The notes under the pieces are model-generated. The model saw nothing but the letters and a program-made list of their open reading frames with translations, ran no database searches and was not told where the DNA came from. From assembly GCA_905250125.1 (NCBI GenBank), contig CAJNOL010000050.1, forward strand, positions 248,001 to 312,000: DNA of 64,000 nucleotides, read 5' to 3'. Every line of letters begins with the position of its first letter. Positions within the stretch are counted from its first letter, which is position 1. Source of the stretch: Rotaria sordida. Lineage: Eukaryota; Rotifera; Eurotatoria; Philodinida; Philodinidae. Shown one piece after another: positions 1 to 12,721 of the stretch. Position numbers and translations under genes: made by a program.

Positions 1-245
1 TAGATGCATTATTTATCATCTAGCGATAAAAATGTCAGTGTTTTTCCTTAGTCAGCTTCAACATTTTGAATGGTTTTCAGGCTGGCAAAAATATGAATCT
101 TTGATATTTTTATTTATTTATTAAATAAGAATAAAGAATGAATGTTCTGTTCAATATAAGAAAGTTCTGATACACTAGTGTTACCAAAACTTCATTTTCT
201 CTTTCTATCGAAACAAAAAAAAAATGTTTTCTTTTTAATTAATAG

Positions 246-3176
246 GCTATGAAATTCTACACATCAGTTTCGACATCAACACGTGGTCAAGCTCGTCGTG
301 TTCAAAATCTTCTATCATCACCAAAAAGTCCAGTATATATTGTTCGTAGTGATGCTGAAAAAGGTTGGGAACGTATAGCTCGTAGTTATGCATTAGAAAC
401 TTATTCAATAAATTGGTGTGAATATTGGCCATTTCTTGATACATATATAAATTTATCATCAAATGATGGTATTCGATTATTAGAATATTATCTTCAACAA
501 CGTATTTTACATTCTCAAATATTAAAAGCAATAAATCAATTGGAAAAATTTTCAAGTCAATATTTATTAAGTGAAGAAGAAAAAATTTCTAATGAAAATG
601 ATTTAATATTAAATTCTATATCACAATTAATACAATTATTTTATACATTAATTGATTTATTTAATTTAAATGAATTTGTATTAAATCGTAATTATCGTCA
701 ACATCTTGAATATGGTGGTTTTGAAAATCAAAAAAATAATGAATTAAATATAATTAAAACAAATATTATTAATCAATTACAATGGTTATCAACAGAAAAT
801 AAAAATATTTTATCTTTATTTACTCGTCCATTATTTAATTGTTTAACAATGGTATTTACATTAATTATAAGTCCATCAGGTTGTGCATTAATTGATCAGA
901 TACAACATAATCAATATGAATTACGTCATAATCAAGAAAAAATTCATCCAGCATCACGACTTAGTTTAATTGGACTTGTTTGTCCAAAACGTAGACAATC
1001 TCGTCGTTCATATAAATCTCAAAAACAACAACAAATGACACGATCAAATTCTTGGCCGAATCTATCATCATCATCGATAGACGTATCAAATATTCGTCGA
1101 TGTCATTCTCAAATTGAACTTAATCAAAATAATAATAATTATTCATCATCAAGTTTATTAAATGAAGCAACAAAAAAATCGCTTAGTGATTTAACACAAC
1201 AATCACTTGCTATTTCAAATACTTCATCAATGTTTTCATCACAAACTAGTGTAGATATGCTGAGAGAAGATGATAAAACAAAAATTCATAAATGGCATTA
1301 TTTCTTAGCTGGGTAAAAATAACATTGTTTTTTTGTTCATTCAATGCATTAATGTCTGAAACCATCGAAACGAAAATTTTAGCGTCAAATAACCTTTCTT
1401 TCCAAAATTAGTCAATACCGACTTTTTACACTACTATATTCTTATGAGAGAAAAAAATGCCTTGTAAAAATTGTGCTCATTTTCATTTCAACGAATCATG
1501 TTGATTTTATAAGTTATATACTAAAAGATAGAGAACTAAAAATTGAACAAAATGAGTCATTTCAACATAATACAGTGTTAATCGACTTAAGTTTTATAAG
1601 GTCAACATGAATGGAAAACACCTCTTTCGATGAGTCTAAAATGCCCATTTGATAAAAATCTATCGTCTGTCACGATTCAAAAGCAGAGCGTCCGTCATTG
1701 AATTTTAAATATATTAAATAAATTGTTATTCTCTACAAAATGGTACCTTCGGGGCGAAACGAGATTCACATCTCTTCCTCTCTTAGATAATGATTTTTTA
1801 ATAAAAAACATTTAGTAGTTTTCATTGCTATAACACAATTGTAAAGCAAAATAAATGGGGAATTCACAATCAACGTCGAAAACTTCATTGAATATCAAAT
1901 ACATTTTACAGAATTTTTTTCTGCGTAAAATTCATCTGTAGTCCCTCAGAGGTCAGTTTTTCGTAAGAGAAAAATTTCTCTAAAATATATTTGTTTCAAT
2001 GTAGTTTTTGTCGCTAATTGCGAATGTCGCATTTATTTTGCTTTACAATTGTGTTAGGGCAATGAAAACTACTAAATGTTTTCTATTAAAAAATCATTAT
2101 ATAAGAGAGGAAGAGATGTGAATCTCGTTTCGCCCCGAAGGTACCATTTTGTAGAGAATAACAATTTATTTAATATATTTAAAATTCAATGACGGACGCT
2201 CTGCTTCTTAATCCTGATAAGAGATAGATTGTTATCAAATGGACATTTTAGACTCATTGAAAGTGGTGTTTTTCATTCATGTTGACCTTATGAAACTTGA
2301 ATCGATCAATACTGTATTATATTGAAATTGCGCATTTTGTTCAGTTTTTAATTCTCTATCTTTTAGTATATAACTCACAAAATCTACATGATTCGTTGAA
2401 ATGAAAATGAGCACAACTTTTACAAGGCATTTTTTTCTCTCATAAGAATATGGTAGTGTAAAAAGTTGATGTTCACTAACTTTGAAAAGAAAGACAATCG
2501 GATGGTAAAATTTTAGGTTTTTTGATTTCAGACATTAATGCATTGAATGCACAAAAAAAAAAAGTTTTATCGAGTATCTCGTATACCCGACAGTCTCGTA
2601 ATTACTATCTTAAAATCCTATGTGTTCATATTTATTTTAGTTCTCAACCAACAAAACTTGATGCGCATGTCGTACGTGCCATAGATTTAAATAAGTCAAT
2701 AAATATTAATGTTCGACAACAATATCGTCTTTGGTCCAAATGGTATCAAGCTGTTCAAATGCGTCCAATTGAAGAACAAAATTTATGGACAACACCAATA
2801 AGAAATTCATCGCCATCAAATCGAAAGGTGAGAATCGAGCATGTTTGCTACCACCGCTCGTTAATCATCAATTCGCCTTAATCTAACCAATTTTCTCTCG
2901 ATGTTTGTGATTGTATATACATATCAAAATGATTTCGCTTTTTTTCATGTGCTAGTTTCTTGTATTTTTTTTTTTGTATATATTTAAATATCAAAGAAAA
3001 CCAGATAAGAATAAAAATCCCTTTTCATCACGCAGGTATCAACTCCTGGTGAAAATCAATCGTCTTTATTAAAAATGGTAACACGACAGGCATCGAAAAG
3101 AAAAATAAATAATCGCGAACAATCACCGGTGTTAACACAAGACAAAATTATAGAAAAAAAACGATCGAAAAAGTGA
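246..3176 (+). CDS. ANKLE2: ANKLE2/LEM4-like protein, 3' part (5' end outside window)
   Basis: Exons 246-1312, 2641-2827 and 3036-3176 (TGA) join in frame. The first visible exon starts after a TTAATAG acceptor, so the LEM and ankyrin part must lie left of the window. The first exon carries the conserved block with SPKSPVYIV, KGWERIARSYALE and NWCEYWPFLDTYINLSS, which matches the conserved central region of ANKLE2. The second exon carries PTKLDAHVVRAIDLN followed by a WSKWYQAVQ segment, matching the PSKLD...W..AV block near the ANKLE2 C-terminus. The tail is basic (KRKIN, KKRSKK). ANKLE2 is a nuclear-envelope/ER protein that helps dephosphorylate BAF at mitotic exit; that role is family knowledge. 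Between the two blocks is a low-complexity Ser/Asn/Gln region. The 1.3 kb intron is filled by a palindromic element. The family call rests on remembered conserved blocks. Confidence 0.72.
1327..2560. mobile_element. 1.2 kb imperfect palindrome (foldback-type element) in ANKLE2 intron
   Basis: The left half (from TTCATTCAATGCATTAATG) reappears as its reverse complement at the right end (CATTAATGCATTGAATG). The match continues inward through shared blocks such as GGTACCTTCGGGGCGAAACG (left) and CGTTTCGCCCCGAAGGTACC (right), down to a centre near 1945. The arms are diverged by substitutions and small indels, so this is an old insertion. I see no coding capacity. The ORF at 2522-2881 is only the arm end running into the real exon. 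Confidence 0.85.
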
Positions 3177-4275
3177 TTTATTTTATATAACTTTGTTTCG
3201 TCAATAGTATGCTTCTACTGTGTACTTTTTTCATTGTTATTTTTATTGATTTTTGATAATGATTTCTTTCAAAAACATATTACAATTGAATTCCTTTTTA
3301 TGAATATGAGCTTTTTTCAAGTCATTGACAAGATTATATTAAATATTATTGAACAATCTTATTCATTAACGTTTTAAGACGAGGAGTTTACCAGAACACC
3401 GAACAACATAAACAAGGTCAGCTTCGGAAAAATTTTAGATTTTGAATTTGATGATTTCATTAAAAAGTCTACAAAAAGTTGTTATGAAAACCCAAATATC
3501 AACTCATTTCGGTTTACTTATTTAAAAAAATCTAAATTTAGTTCACTATTATTAGAAAACTATTATGAATAAAACTCTATTTGGAATAAAAGTCAATCTT
3601 TTATTCAAATAAAGCTTTGCTGAAAGTCATTTCAACAGAATATTATCCCTGCATAAAACTGATCATAATTCCATTTGAAATCGATTAAAATAGTACTAGT
3701 TTTATCCCAATGATGATCTGATATTAAACTTATATGTTGATTTTTATTTCTAATTTTCAATATTTTCTTCAAATCTCTTCTATCGATTAAAATTGAGACA
3801 TTCTTTTTTTAATCGATTGAAAAGAATTTCAATAAAAGAATCTTGACAATAAAAAGAAAATTAAATTAATAGCCAAATATCAGATTAAAATCGACTGAAA
3901 ATAGTGTCATTTTAATTAATACTTACTATTTGAAATCGTTAAAAACCAAGAACATTACATTACTATTGACAGCACTATCAAATGGAACTATTCCACGAAT
4001 ATTAATTCAAAAAAAAATTATTTCATTGAAAATTGTTTAGACTCACTTGAAATTTTAAATGTTCATACGAAAAGAAAATTTATTTCAGAAACAATTTACA
4101 CAACTAAAGAATGCTTGGAAGAATCGATTAGTTTAGCAAAACATACAAATCAATTTCAATATCAACTATTGACAAAGATATGTTTAGACAATTCATTTTT
4201 CTGAGAAGTCACATGAAACTTTCGTGTTATTGAAAAATCTTTGTGCGAAAGAATATTTGATTTTTTTTTCACTAT
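3177..4275. other. Intergenic, with a possible coding relic on + near 3960-4204
   Basis: No complete gene is visible. From about 3960 to the TGA near 4204 one plus frame stays open for roughly 80 codons without an obvious ATG. It reads protein-like text including FIENCLDSLEILNVH and ECLEESISLAKHTNQF. In such AT-rich DNA this is longer than expected by chance. It may be a decayed gene fragment. I do not recognise a family. Confidence 0.3.
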
Positions 4276-4876
4276 GTTTCATGTATGCTTTTAAGACTGT
4301 TCAATGATGCATCACATGAAGAACCTGTTAGAAATGAACTATTTTTATCACTATTTAATAAATGATCATGACTGTTATTTGTACTACTGGCTATATCAAA
4401 AGTATTAAATGGTGGAATAAGAACAGATGAATGTGAACCACAAGATAATGTTTCTATAAATGGATTTTGTAATGTTGAATTTACTTGTCACATACGTTCA
4501 CTATGACTTGTTTAATGACGAACATTTCTACGAATACCTTTAGTATTATTTTCTGCTTGATAATTTTCATTCAACGATTGATGAGAATGAATATCATCAT
4601 CTTGACTTGATAAATTTCGTGCTTCTTCTTCAACAATACAAATAGGACTAATTAAAAGAAAAATTTTCAACCAATTTTTTTTACTGACGTGCATCGATTT
4701 TAGCTGTAAGATTTGATATAATTGTTGATATTGATTAAGGTGTCACATTTGAACTAACTTTTGCTTGATTAAGTTCATTGTAAACAGATGATAAACTTGG
4801 CTATATTATTTGTTCATAATGATGACTATGTATGGATTAAATTTCTTTCGGTTTGTTTTTATTACTATAACTCATT
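4276..4876 (-). pseudogene. Decayed protein-coding gene copy
   Basis: On the minus strand a protein-like reading starts at an ATG near 4876 (MSYSNKNKPKEI) and runs to a TAG at 4276. It is interrupted by in-frame stops: several in the upper half, then TAA at 4512-4514 and TGA about 8 codons further. After those the same frame continues cleanly for over 70 codons (NPFIETLSCGSHSSVLIPP, NTFDIASSTNNSHDHLLN). A short putative intron lies near 4645-4685; skipping it joins SNLTAKIDAR to PICIVEEEARNLSSQ. Persistent coding-like composition with scattered point stops in one frame is the signature of a pseudogene. I do not recognise the parent family. Confidence 0.6.
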
Positions 4877-5992
4877 TATTTTTAAATATATTGTATTTAG
4901 CGAGAAAGTATGGAACATGCTGCATCTCATAATATATTCATCTTGAACAGCAAATAAAGTTTAAGACGTAAAATTGTATCAAGAAAATAAGTAGCGTTTT
5001 TCTTACAAATGAATAGTGAGGATTAAGCAGATTTCTGCTTATAAATACAAAACACCATAAATACAGGTTTGTATTCAGAGATTTTGCCCGTTAGACCTTT
5101 GATTTCAAATGAAATCAATATTATACTCAGAATCAGTCATAAACCTTTGCATCGAATAGTATACTGAATGCTTGCAATAAATTTTCGTCAAATTACTTTC
5201 CTTTCACCCTTCACTCTTCACTGTTTCGTTTTCGAATAATCTGACCTATGGTTCTTCTAAGGTTGAAATATGATGAAAACTTGTTTTTAAGTATTATGTC
5301 TACTATTCGATACAGATTTTTTTTAGCTAACTCTAAATATAATGTTAATTTCATTTGAAACCAAAGTTTTGCTAGCCGAAGTCTCTAAATATAAACCTGT
5401 ATTTATGGCGTTTTGCCGTCCTATCGAAAAGTTGATTTTCAGAACACTGAAATAATAACTTTCAAAAAACATATCGAATGAATATTGCACATAGCGAGAC
5501 GAGATACTTTTGGAGTATTACAATTTTTATAGGCTTTTCTGTTTTTTTTAATGTAGTTTTCCTAATTTTTACTACAAAAACATTGCTCAAATATATCAAA
5601 AACAAAATTTTTACAGTCGATTCGATGAATTCTATCAAACTGCAAAAAACCTGTTAAGAAAGATTTTTTTCTCAGATCTCGAATTACCAGGACCTTAATG
5701 TAACAAAAATTGTTTGTCCTTTTCAGTTAAATATGCATTATCTAAAGATTATTTCGGTAATAATGACTTTAGACTTTTTAAATCTCCAACATTTTTCACA
5801 CATCCACATAATTCATTTTTCATAACTAATAATATAAGTTATTCTGAGTCTTCGAAATAATTTCTCTGCAAGATTCAAAAGAATGTCTTCATATTTCATA
5901 ATTTTCATCCCTTTCAAAGAAAGTTGTTCAATTTATAGAAAGCAAAGAAAAAGACTCATACACATACACAAACAAATACAATAACTAAAATA
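4877..5992. other. Intergenic between the pseudogene and the receptor 3' end
   Basis: Apart from the palindrome at 5046-5418 I see nothing supportable here. The right-hand end is presumably the 3' UTR of the minus-strand receptor gene. Confidence 0.4.
5046..5418. mobile_element. 370 bp palindromic MITE-like element
   Basis: The left end reads CAAAACACCATAAATACAGG. The right end is its reverse complement (CCTGTATTTATGGCGTTTTG) with a single mismatch. Homology between arms continues inward (TTTCAAATGAAAT on both sides, ATCGAATAGT on both sides) to a centre near 5232. There is no ORF. This is a second foldback-type element, not obviously the same sequence family as the one at 1327-2560. Confidence 0.75.
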
Positions 5993-8900
5993 TTATCCAT
6001 TTCGATTCAAAATTGGTTCTCGTACAAAGAAAATAATTGATGCAGCAAGCATACTAATAAGATAAAATATAAAACAAATTCGATCAACAATAATAGCTAA
6101 AATTTTCCATTCTTCATATATATCATATAATAATTGTGAATCAATATTTTGTTTTCTTGCATGTATTGATAAAAGTAAACGTTGACATTCAAGTATTTCA
6201 CGTAATATAGAAACTTTTAATTGTTCATCATCGATTCTACTTGGATCAAATTGTGTTTGCATTTTAAGTAATATTTGTTCAATATTATGTGTTAATGAAT
6301 GTTGTTGAATTGATGTATGAGTAATGTCATCTTTGTCACCATCATCATCACTTGTTGTTTTTGTTGTTGTTTTTGAAAGAAGAGGTAATTTAACTTTACT
6401 ATGTTTATTATTTCGACCAATGTCACCATTTGAATTATCTTGACGATCAGTAGAACGTCGTGGAAAAGATTTAGTAGAAGTTGATGGAGAAAGTAATTGT
6501 TCATAACTAATAAAATGAAAACCAAGCCAATGACCAATTTTACCCATTACTATACGACGACACCAACGAGGTACACGTGATTTTTTCGGTCCACGATAAT
6601 GAAAATTAAGTACGACAACTGTAAGAACAACAGAAATAAGCACCAGTATTAAATTGGCATTAAAATATATACCTAAAAAAAACACATATGACAATTGTTA
6701 GTATAGTTTATCGTCTTCGAATTTTCAGTTCTTGCAGTGTTCTAAGTTATTTTTCTCCATGACGTTATTCACTAAGACGTACAAAGAGAGTCTTTTACGA
6801 GGGAACCATCCGAGATGATGCCTCGTGTTTGAGATGGGATCCAGTCATTAGCTAAGGCCTGTTGAGAATAGAAGAAGTCTAGAAGGATTCTTGTTTATGT
6901 GCTGCTCTTTTTGGATTTATAGCTGCTACACTGAATTTTTTTGATGTAGTACGGTATTTATAGAAAAACTGGGCACATAAATTCAGGGCTAAGATTTTAC
7001 TTATAGAAAACTCTTGAAATTATTAGAATCTCCTAAAAATTTCAGCCTAAAAGAACGATCTCTTCTCGAGATATCCAATATATACAAAAAAAACCCATGA
7101 TATTCCACCAAAAAGGATGGAAAATCTAGTTGTTTTTTTTTTGTGTATTTGATATCTCGATAAGTGACTATTCTGTTTTAGCTGAAGTTTTTAGGAAATT
7201 CTAATGACTTCAAGACTTGTCTATGAACAAAATTTTAGGCTTAAATTCGTGTGTCCGATTGGCTTTTTACATCGATACTACGCCAAACGTAAAAAATCTA
7301 GTGTAACAGCCGTAACTCCTTATTTTTTCGACGAGAACATTTTTGTGTAAATAGAAGAATACTTTTCCATGTAGATTGAGTGTGGATGTTCTCTTCAATC
7401 TCATTTCACACCTACATCCAATTAAATACAAGCTTGTTTAAAATATTTAACTTACCAATAATAGGAAGATTTGAAGAAGCTTTTGGCGTATAATCAGAAA
7501 TAAGTTGAAGAAAAACTGTTAAAGCAAGAAGAATTGTAATTGTTAATGTAATTTTTTCACCTGAATCCGGTGGAAGCCAAAAAACAAATAATGTTAAACA
7601 AGATAAGATTGAAAATGGAAATATCATATGATTAACATAGAATTGATAATTACGTTTCATATGTATATGAAATACAAGCCATAAATAACGATTCATGGTA
7701 GCATTTTGTACAACAATTTCATAAACTTGCCATTCTGTACGAATATATTGACTTTGTTGACGAACATTTTGTGGTTGATGTCGAACTAATAATTCATCCG
7801 ATGGACGTGACCATGATTGAATTTCAAGTGTACAATTTTGTTTATCTAATAAATAAATATAAAATTAAAATGAAATTATTAAAATATAAAATAATTACCA
7901 AATGGAAAATATGTTATAACAACATCACAATAAGATCGAAATACATCTGGATAGACCCATTCAACTGTACCATTCCAATGAACAGTTAATAAATAATGTT
8001 CACGTCGTTGAGAATAAGCAACATCAGCTGAATTGAATAGAACAATGTCTGGTGTCCAAATTTCAAGTGCAGAAAAAACTGTACGATTTTGATCATTATA
8101 TTCACTTGGTATCCATCGTAAATGTTCATCTTGCCATTTTAATATAACTTGAACATTTGTTGTCATTACTTGATTTTGTTCATCCTAAATTTTATTTGAT
8201 AAAATAAAAAAAACCAAGCATGTGTTCATTAAAAAATAAACTTGTTAGCGGAATCCCATTACGGTTGAAATATGGAGCTCACATGTATTCTGTAATCTCA
8301 TTATACTAATACACAAGATACATAGAGAGAAAAACCTTTCGCAAAGTATAGTTATTCTTCAAGATAATTGATCTGTCATATTTATTTTTGCATGTCGGAG
8401 AGAATATTTTTATTTGCGTTATTGCTATTTACTCGTTGTTTTTCTTTGTCGCATTCCGTTTTCCTTAATTTAACATTATTATTGTTCTAGCTATTGACAA
8501 ATAATCTTGTCGTATATATCTATTATATCTAGAGAAAGTCTCAACGCACTATTATATATCTTGATAAGCTCAAAAATACTGATATTGATTATTTTCCAAA
8601 GTCATAACTTAATCAGTTCACATTTTTTATGTTGATCATATGGCGACTGTGGTAAATCAATGCATTACTTATCATCATCCTTGATATCTTGAATATAAAT
8701 TTTTATCTGTGCAAAAATTAAAAACTGAATTATTTAGAATATTTGCAAATATATTCCAACCATTCAACTTTCGAGGAGTGTTTAAATCTTGTCGTTAATA
8801 CCTTTCAATGCCTTTTACTGTTGCTAAGGAATTCTGTGAAAACAGTTTGATGTCTGTTGTCCTTGGTGGCTACGATCTGTTATGGAGACAGCCACAAAGT

Positions 8901-9650
8901 GTTAACTTACAACTTACAATGATTATTTTCTTCGAAAAAATTATGTAAGTTCCACAAAAAAGAACTATCTTACTAAATTCATCACTTGAATGATGGTAAG
9001 ACCAACATCGACAATAGTTACTGTTGTTGTATTAATAACTGGTCGTGCTTCAGGTACATAACTTTCAAGTAATATTGAACGTAATCGAGATTCATCTGAA
9101 TTAAATTGAAGTGCTAAATAAAGAAAAAATAGTTCAAATGAGTAAGAATTGTTTTTTCTTCCTATAATTAAAATTCTAAAAATTGGCTATTCAATATATA
9201 ATCATCTACGATCAGTACTTCCTTAATCATTAAATAAGAAAAATTGCTATCAAAGATTTGTTGATAATCAAATAATGATGTTTTTATTTTATTTTACACA
9301 AATCCATTGATTTCTCTATTCAATACATGTTATGTTATTCAAGAGCATCTTGAAGTTCTCTATAGAGATACTTCATTTTCTGATTTTACAGCTATTAATA
9401 TTTGCATATAATGCTACAAAATTTGTAAGACATTTTTTTTGATAAACTTACTTCCATCATCATCTATTTCGATATCATTTCCAAATGTTGCACCTTTACT
9501 TTTTCGATTAGCTGTTGTTTTATCAAATTTACGATTTGTATATTTAAGTGAACTAGCAAAAACTGATGAACTCGATGCTGAATAAACATAAGAAATAGAG
9601 TTAAAAAGAATAAAAAATAAGAACAGTTGAATAGAAATATTGAAGTTCAT
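5993..9650 (-). CDS. Nicotinic acetylcholine receptor-type Cys-loop channel subunit (non-alpha)
   Basis: Five exons (9452-9650, 8974-9113, 7899-8184, 7456-7845, 5993-6672) give 564 aa. Residues 1-25 form a signal peptide (ISIQLFLFFILFNSISYVYS). The extracellular domain shows LLESYVPEARPVINTT, W-x-D-x-x-L-x-W (WQDEHLRW), WTPDIVLFNSAD, and a canonical 13-residue Cys loop (CDVVITYFPFDKQNC). M1 follows, then M2 with the cation-selective GEKITL start, M3, a variable cytoplasmic loop rich in Ser/Thr/Asp, and a C-terminal M4 (AIIVDRICFIFYLISM). The vicinal Cys pair of alpha subunits is absent before M1, so this is likely a structural or complementary subunit of a plasma-membrane pentameric cation channel. 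Introns 2 and 4 carry repeat elements. Confidence 0.92.
6922..7310. mobile_element. 390 bp palindromic element in receptor intron 4
   Basis: The ends GCTGCTACAC (left) and GTGTAACAGC (right) are inverted with one mismatch. Arm homology continues through TTCCTAAAAA/TTTTTAGGAA-type blocks and CGAGATATC/GATATCTCG to a centre near 7116. No coding capacity. It accounts for half of the 783 bp intron. Confidence 0.78.
8241..8668 (+). repeat. Dispersed repeat, copy A, in receptor intron 2
   Basis: This segment matches the reverse complement of 51093-51540 over about 430 bp. Both copies share the edge CTTGTTAGC, the block CTTAATTTAACATTATT, and ACTGATRTTGATTATTTTCC near the other end. Several indels and many substitutions separate them, so both are old. 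I see no ORF or clear terminal inverted repeat. Confidence 0.8.
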
Positions 9651-12600
9651 TGTTTTGATTATTTAAAGATTGAATTGACCGTTGTATTAAGTAATATCGT
9701 AAAAGATTCATAGAAGAAAAGCATTTCATTTAATATCGTAGTTCTATTTAGATTTTGATCGACAAGCGTTAAGTTTTTGATACTTTTCGTTTGTGATAAC
9801 ATCCTTATTTGCCATTGTTCTCGAGGTTTTTTGTCGTTGTTCAATCAGAGACAAAGATAGAGACAGATGATCTCAAAAATTCATAGATGATTACAGAATG
9901 CATTAGCGTTCCGAACTAACAAAAAAAAAAAATATATATATATATATAGAAAAGGAGAAACGTCAATTTGGTCTCCGATTTAGCTTCCATCGTCATTCAG
10001 TTTATGTTCTTGTTGTTGTTGTCTTCGTTCTCGATATTCTAAAACTCATTCATAAGAATGACAAAAGAATGATGATGATAATGATGACAACATGAGCAGC
10101 GAAAAACAGAGATTCTTTTCACTATTGTAGTTTGATGAAATCTAAGAACAGTAAAAAAGATAGAAAAAAAAACAAGAGAAATGTATAGATCGAGTTAAAA
10201 ATCTTTTTTCCGATAAATTGATGTAATAAACAAAGAAACTACTCGTATTTAGAAGACAATAAACGAGCATATAAAAATTTCTTCAGGGACGTTTCGTATT
10301 ATCTTCAAATTTCAAATAAAAATGCTTTTTCTACCGACTATAGACAAATCAATGACAAAATTATCTTTTTCCATCAATGTCAGAAAAGACAAGCGTATGT
10401 ATTCGTTGGACAGATTCTACGCGTGATTATATTAGCTAGATGTCTGACACAACGAATAAGATTATTTTATAATTATTAATGACATTCTTTTCAATGAAAA
10501 AAAGAACAACAAGATGTATACTTGAGTTTTTTACATATGTACATGCATATAAACACATATTAAAAAAAAAATGATTGGCACATCGAGTTTTTTTCGATTA
10601 TTTATCTCTTTCATTCTCATTTAATTTCTTATATACATCATAGAAAACATCTTTGATTATTTATTCTGAAAGTTTTAATGTTATAAATAGAATAAGAATT
10701 CATTGAAAATATTACAAACATGTCTCATGTACTCATGTATTACTAAAATAAAAATTTATTATTATCTTACTGGAAGATGTCTTTGTGCTTTCTTCATTCA
10801 ATAATATTAAACTTTGATGGAATGAGAAGGATTTTTCAGATTTTTTTTTGTACTGCTACATCTTTTTTATTTCAAGTTTTCGGGGTAAAATGTTGCAAGA
10901 AAATTTTCGCAAGTAGATTCTTTTGTTAAAATTGAATCTTAATAAAAACAACAAAAGAAAAGAATATCCAATAAGAAAACAAAAAAAAATTTAATTTCAA
11001 TCACATATGAATACATAGAGCATATTTGTAGCTTTCTCAATGAATTCTCACTCTAGTTATAGAGCTAAAACTTGCAGAATAAGTAATAAAAAATATATCT
11101 ACATTGTATATATGCGATCAAAACGACAACAGAAGATAAATATAATCGAAAAAATTTACGAAAAATGTCTTTTGGTCAGAAGTATAAATAATTTTATCAT
11201 ATTGTTAAATCTTTGATCTATCAACCAGGAACTTATAAATGAAATCTATTGTGTATTGTAGAGCAAAGTTGGTTATAAACAAAATAAAGAAGGTTTGTGT
11301 CATCATAAATCTATCTAATGTCCGCATCAGAATTACAGGGACGTGGATGCAGAACCTACCTCTGCAATGAAAAATTTACCAAAACACAAATAAATTCTTG
11401 AAAAAATTTCTTCTGCTATCAAAAAAAATATGAAAAGCCGTATTCACTTTTTTACTCACACGTTCAAAGAAATAATCAATTTATTTAACATACAAAAAAG
11501 TCATACGAAAAACTAAGCTTTATCAATTGTCAATTAATAGAAGTCCTCTGCACTTCAAAACGTAATGCATTGTATAGTGAAATAAAAGAGCAAGCTGTTT
11601 CGTTACGTTCTATTTTTAAAGAAATTGTCGAAGCTGCATACGAAGCTTATGCTCTTATTGCTAGAAGAGAAACATTTCATTATTTGAATTTCCAAAGGAA
11701 AAACTTTTCCTACAGCTAAATAATTTTTCAATATTTTCCCAAACATAAAATATTTCCCCAAACGTGCGTTGGCGCAAACAAGTAGATTCTGTGCGTCTGG
11801 GTGGGTATTATTTTAATAAATCGACAATGGCAATAATGAGTGACTTGGGGTTTTCAATAATTGAAAGGGAAAAACTCCGGATGTTTTTTTGTCTGTTACT
11901 ATATAAGACAAAATTATATCATCTTTGTAAACATTAAAAAAAATCTATGAAAACAATGTTTTGGTTCAGGAAAATTTTGATTAAAAGTCAGAAAATTTGT
12001 TAAAAACCAAAAGAATTCGATATAATTTAGCCAAATAGATACGTGATTTCGTATGTTCAATAATGAGATATGAGATGATAATCATTTCAATCATACCTTA
12101 AACTATAGATGTCAAGTTCCTCTATCTAAAGCACATGCCAAGATCAAAATTACATCGAAACGGAACACCGTTTGCATGCATAGTTTTCGAATGTTTTGTG
12201 ACGATGATGTAATATTGTCTTGTATAGTAACAAACAAAATAACATCCGAAGTTCTCCTCTTTGGATTACTGAAAATTGTAGGTTGCTAACTGTTGCGGTT
12301 GTTGAGTTATTGAGTTATTGAGTTTACACTCATTTTTATTGAATTCTGGCGTGAATCTTAGTTTCTTTATAATGTAAATTGTATTGATTCAATTTAGTTT
12401 TCATTATAGTCGAAAGTATAATTGTTTGAATATGAAATTCTTCAAGTAGAATTTTCATCATAAAGTTTTTTGTTTCTTTTTCTCTTTGTCTTCTTCTCGT
12501 TTCTTTTTATTTACATTTTCTGTAGAAAATGGTCGAAACAAAAAAAGAGAACAGAAGTCTGTATTGATGATCATTAATGAGAATAATGAAGATGAAAGAA

Positions 12601-12721
12601 CAAATAAAATAGACAGTAAAGAAGAAGGTTGAAAAATACACGGCAAATGAGACAAATCAAAATAATGAAAACATAAAGGAAAAAAAAATTCTCTATCTAT
12701 AAAGTTTATTATTATTATTAT
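9651..12721. other. 3 kb intergenic region upstream of the receptor, with a possible coding relic
   Basis: No gene is supported. A 61-codon ORF on the minus strand ends about 8 nt before the receptor ATG; it could be an upstream ORF or chance. A (TA)n run lies near 9932-9948. On plus, about 11488-11721 holds an ATG-less frame open for about 75 codons. It contains SKRNALYSEIKEQAVSL and FKEIVEAAYEAYALIARRE, which looks like a decayed coding fragment of unknown origin. The rest shows only AT-rich simple sequence. Confidence 0.4.

Noticed and set aside
1-245. Upstream ANKLE2 exon in the first 245 bases
   Set aside because: No frame with plausible domain sequence and a matching donor; it reads as intron ending in TTAATAG.
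2522-2640. Apparent 5' coding extension upstream of the second ANKLE2 exon
   Set aside because: It lies in the right arm of the palindrome and the intron; TTTATTTTAG at 2631-2640 is the acceptor that restores frame.
9659-9844. 61-aa ORF just upstream of the receptor ATG
   Set aside because: No family, no signal and no splice join to the receptor; at most an upstream ORF.
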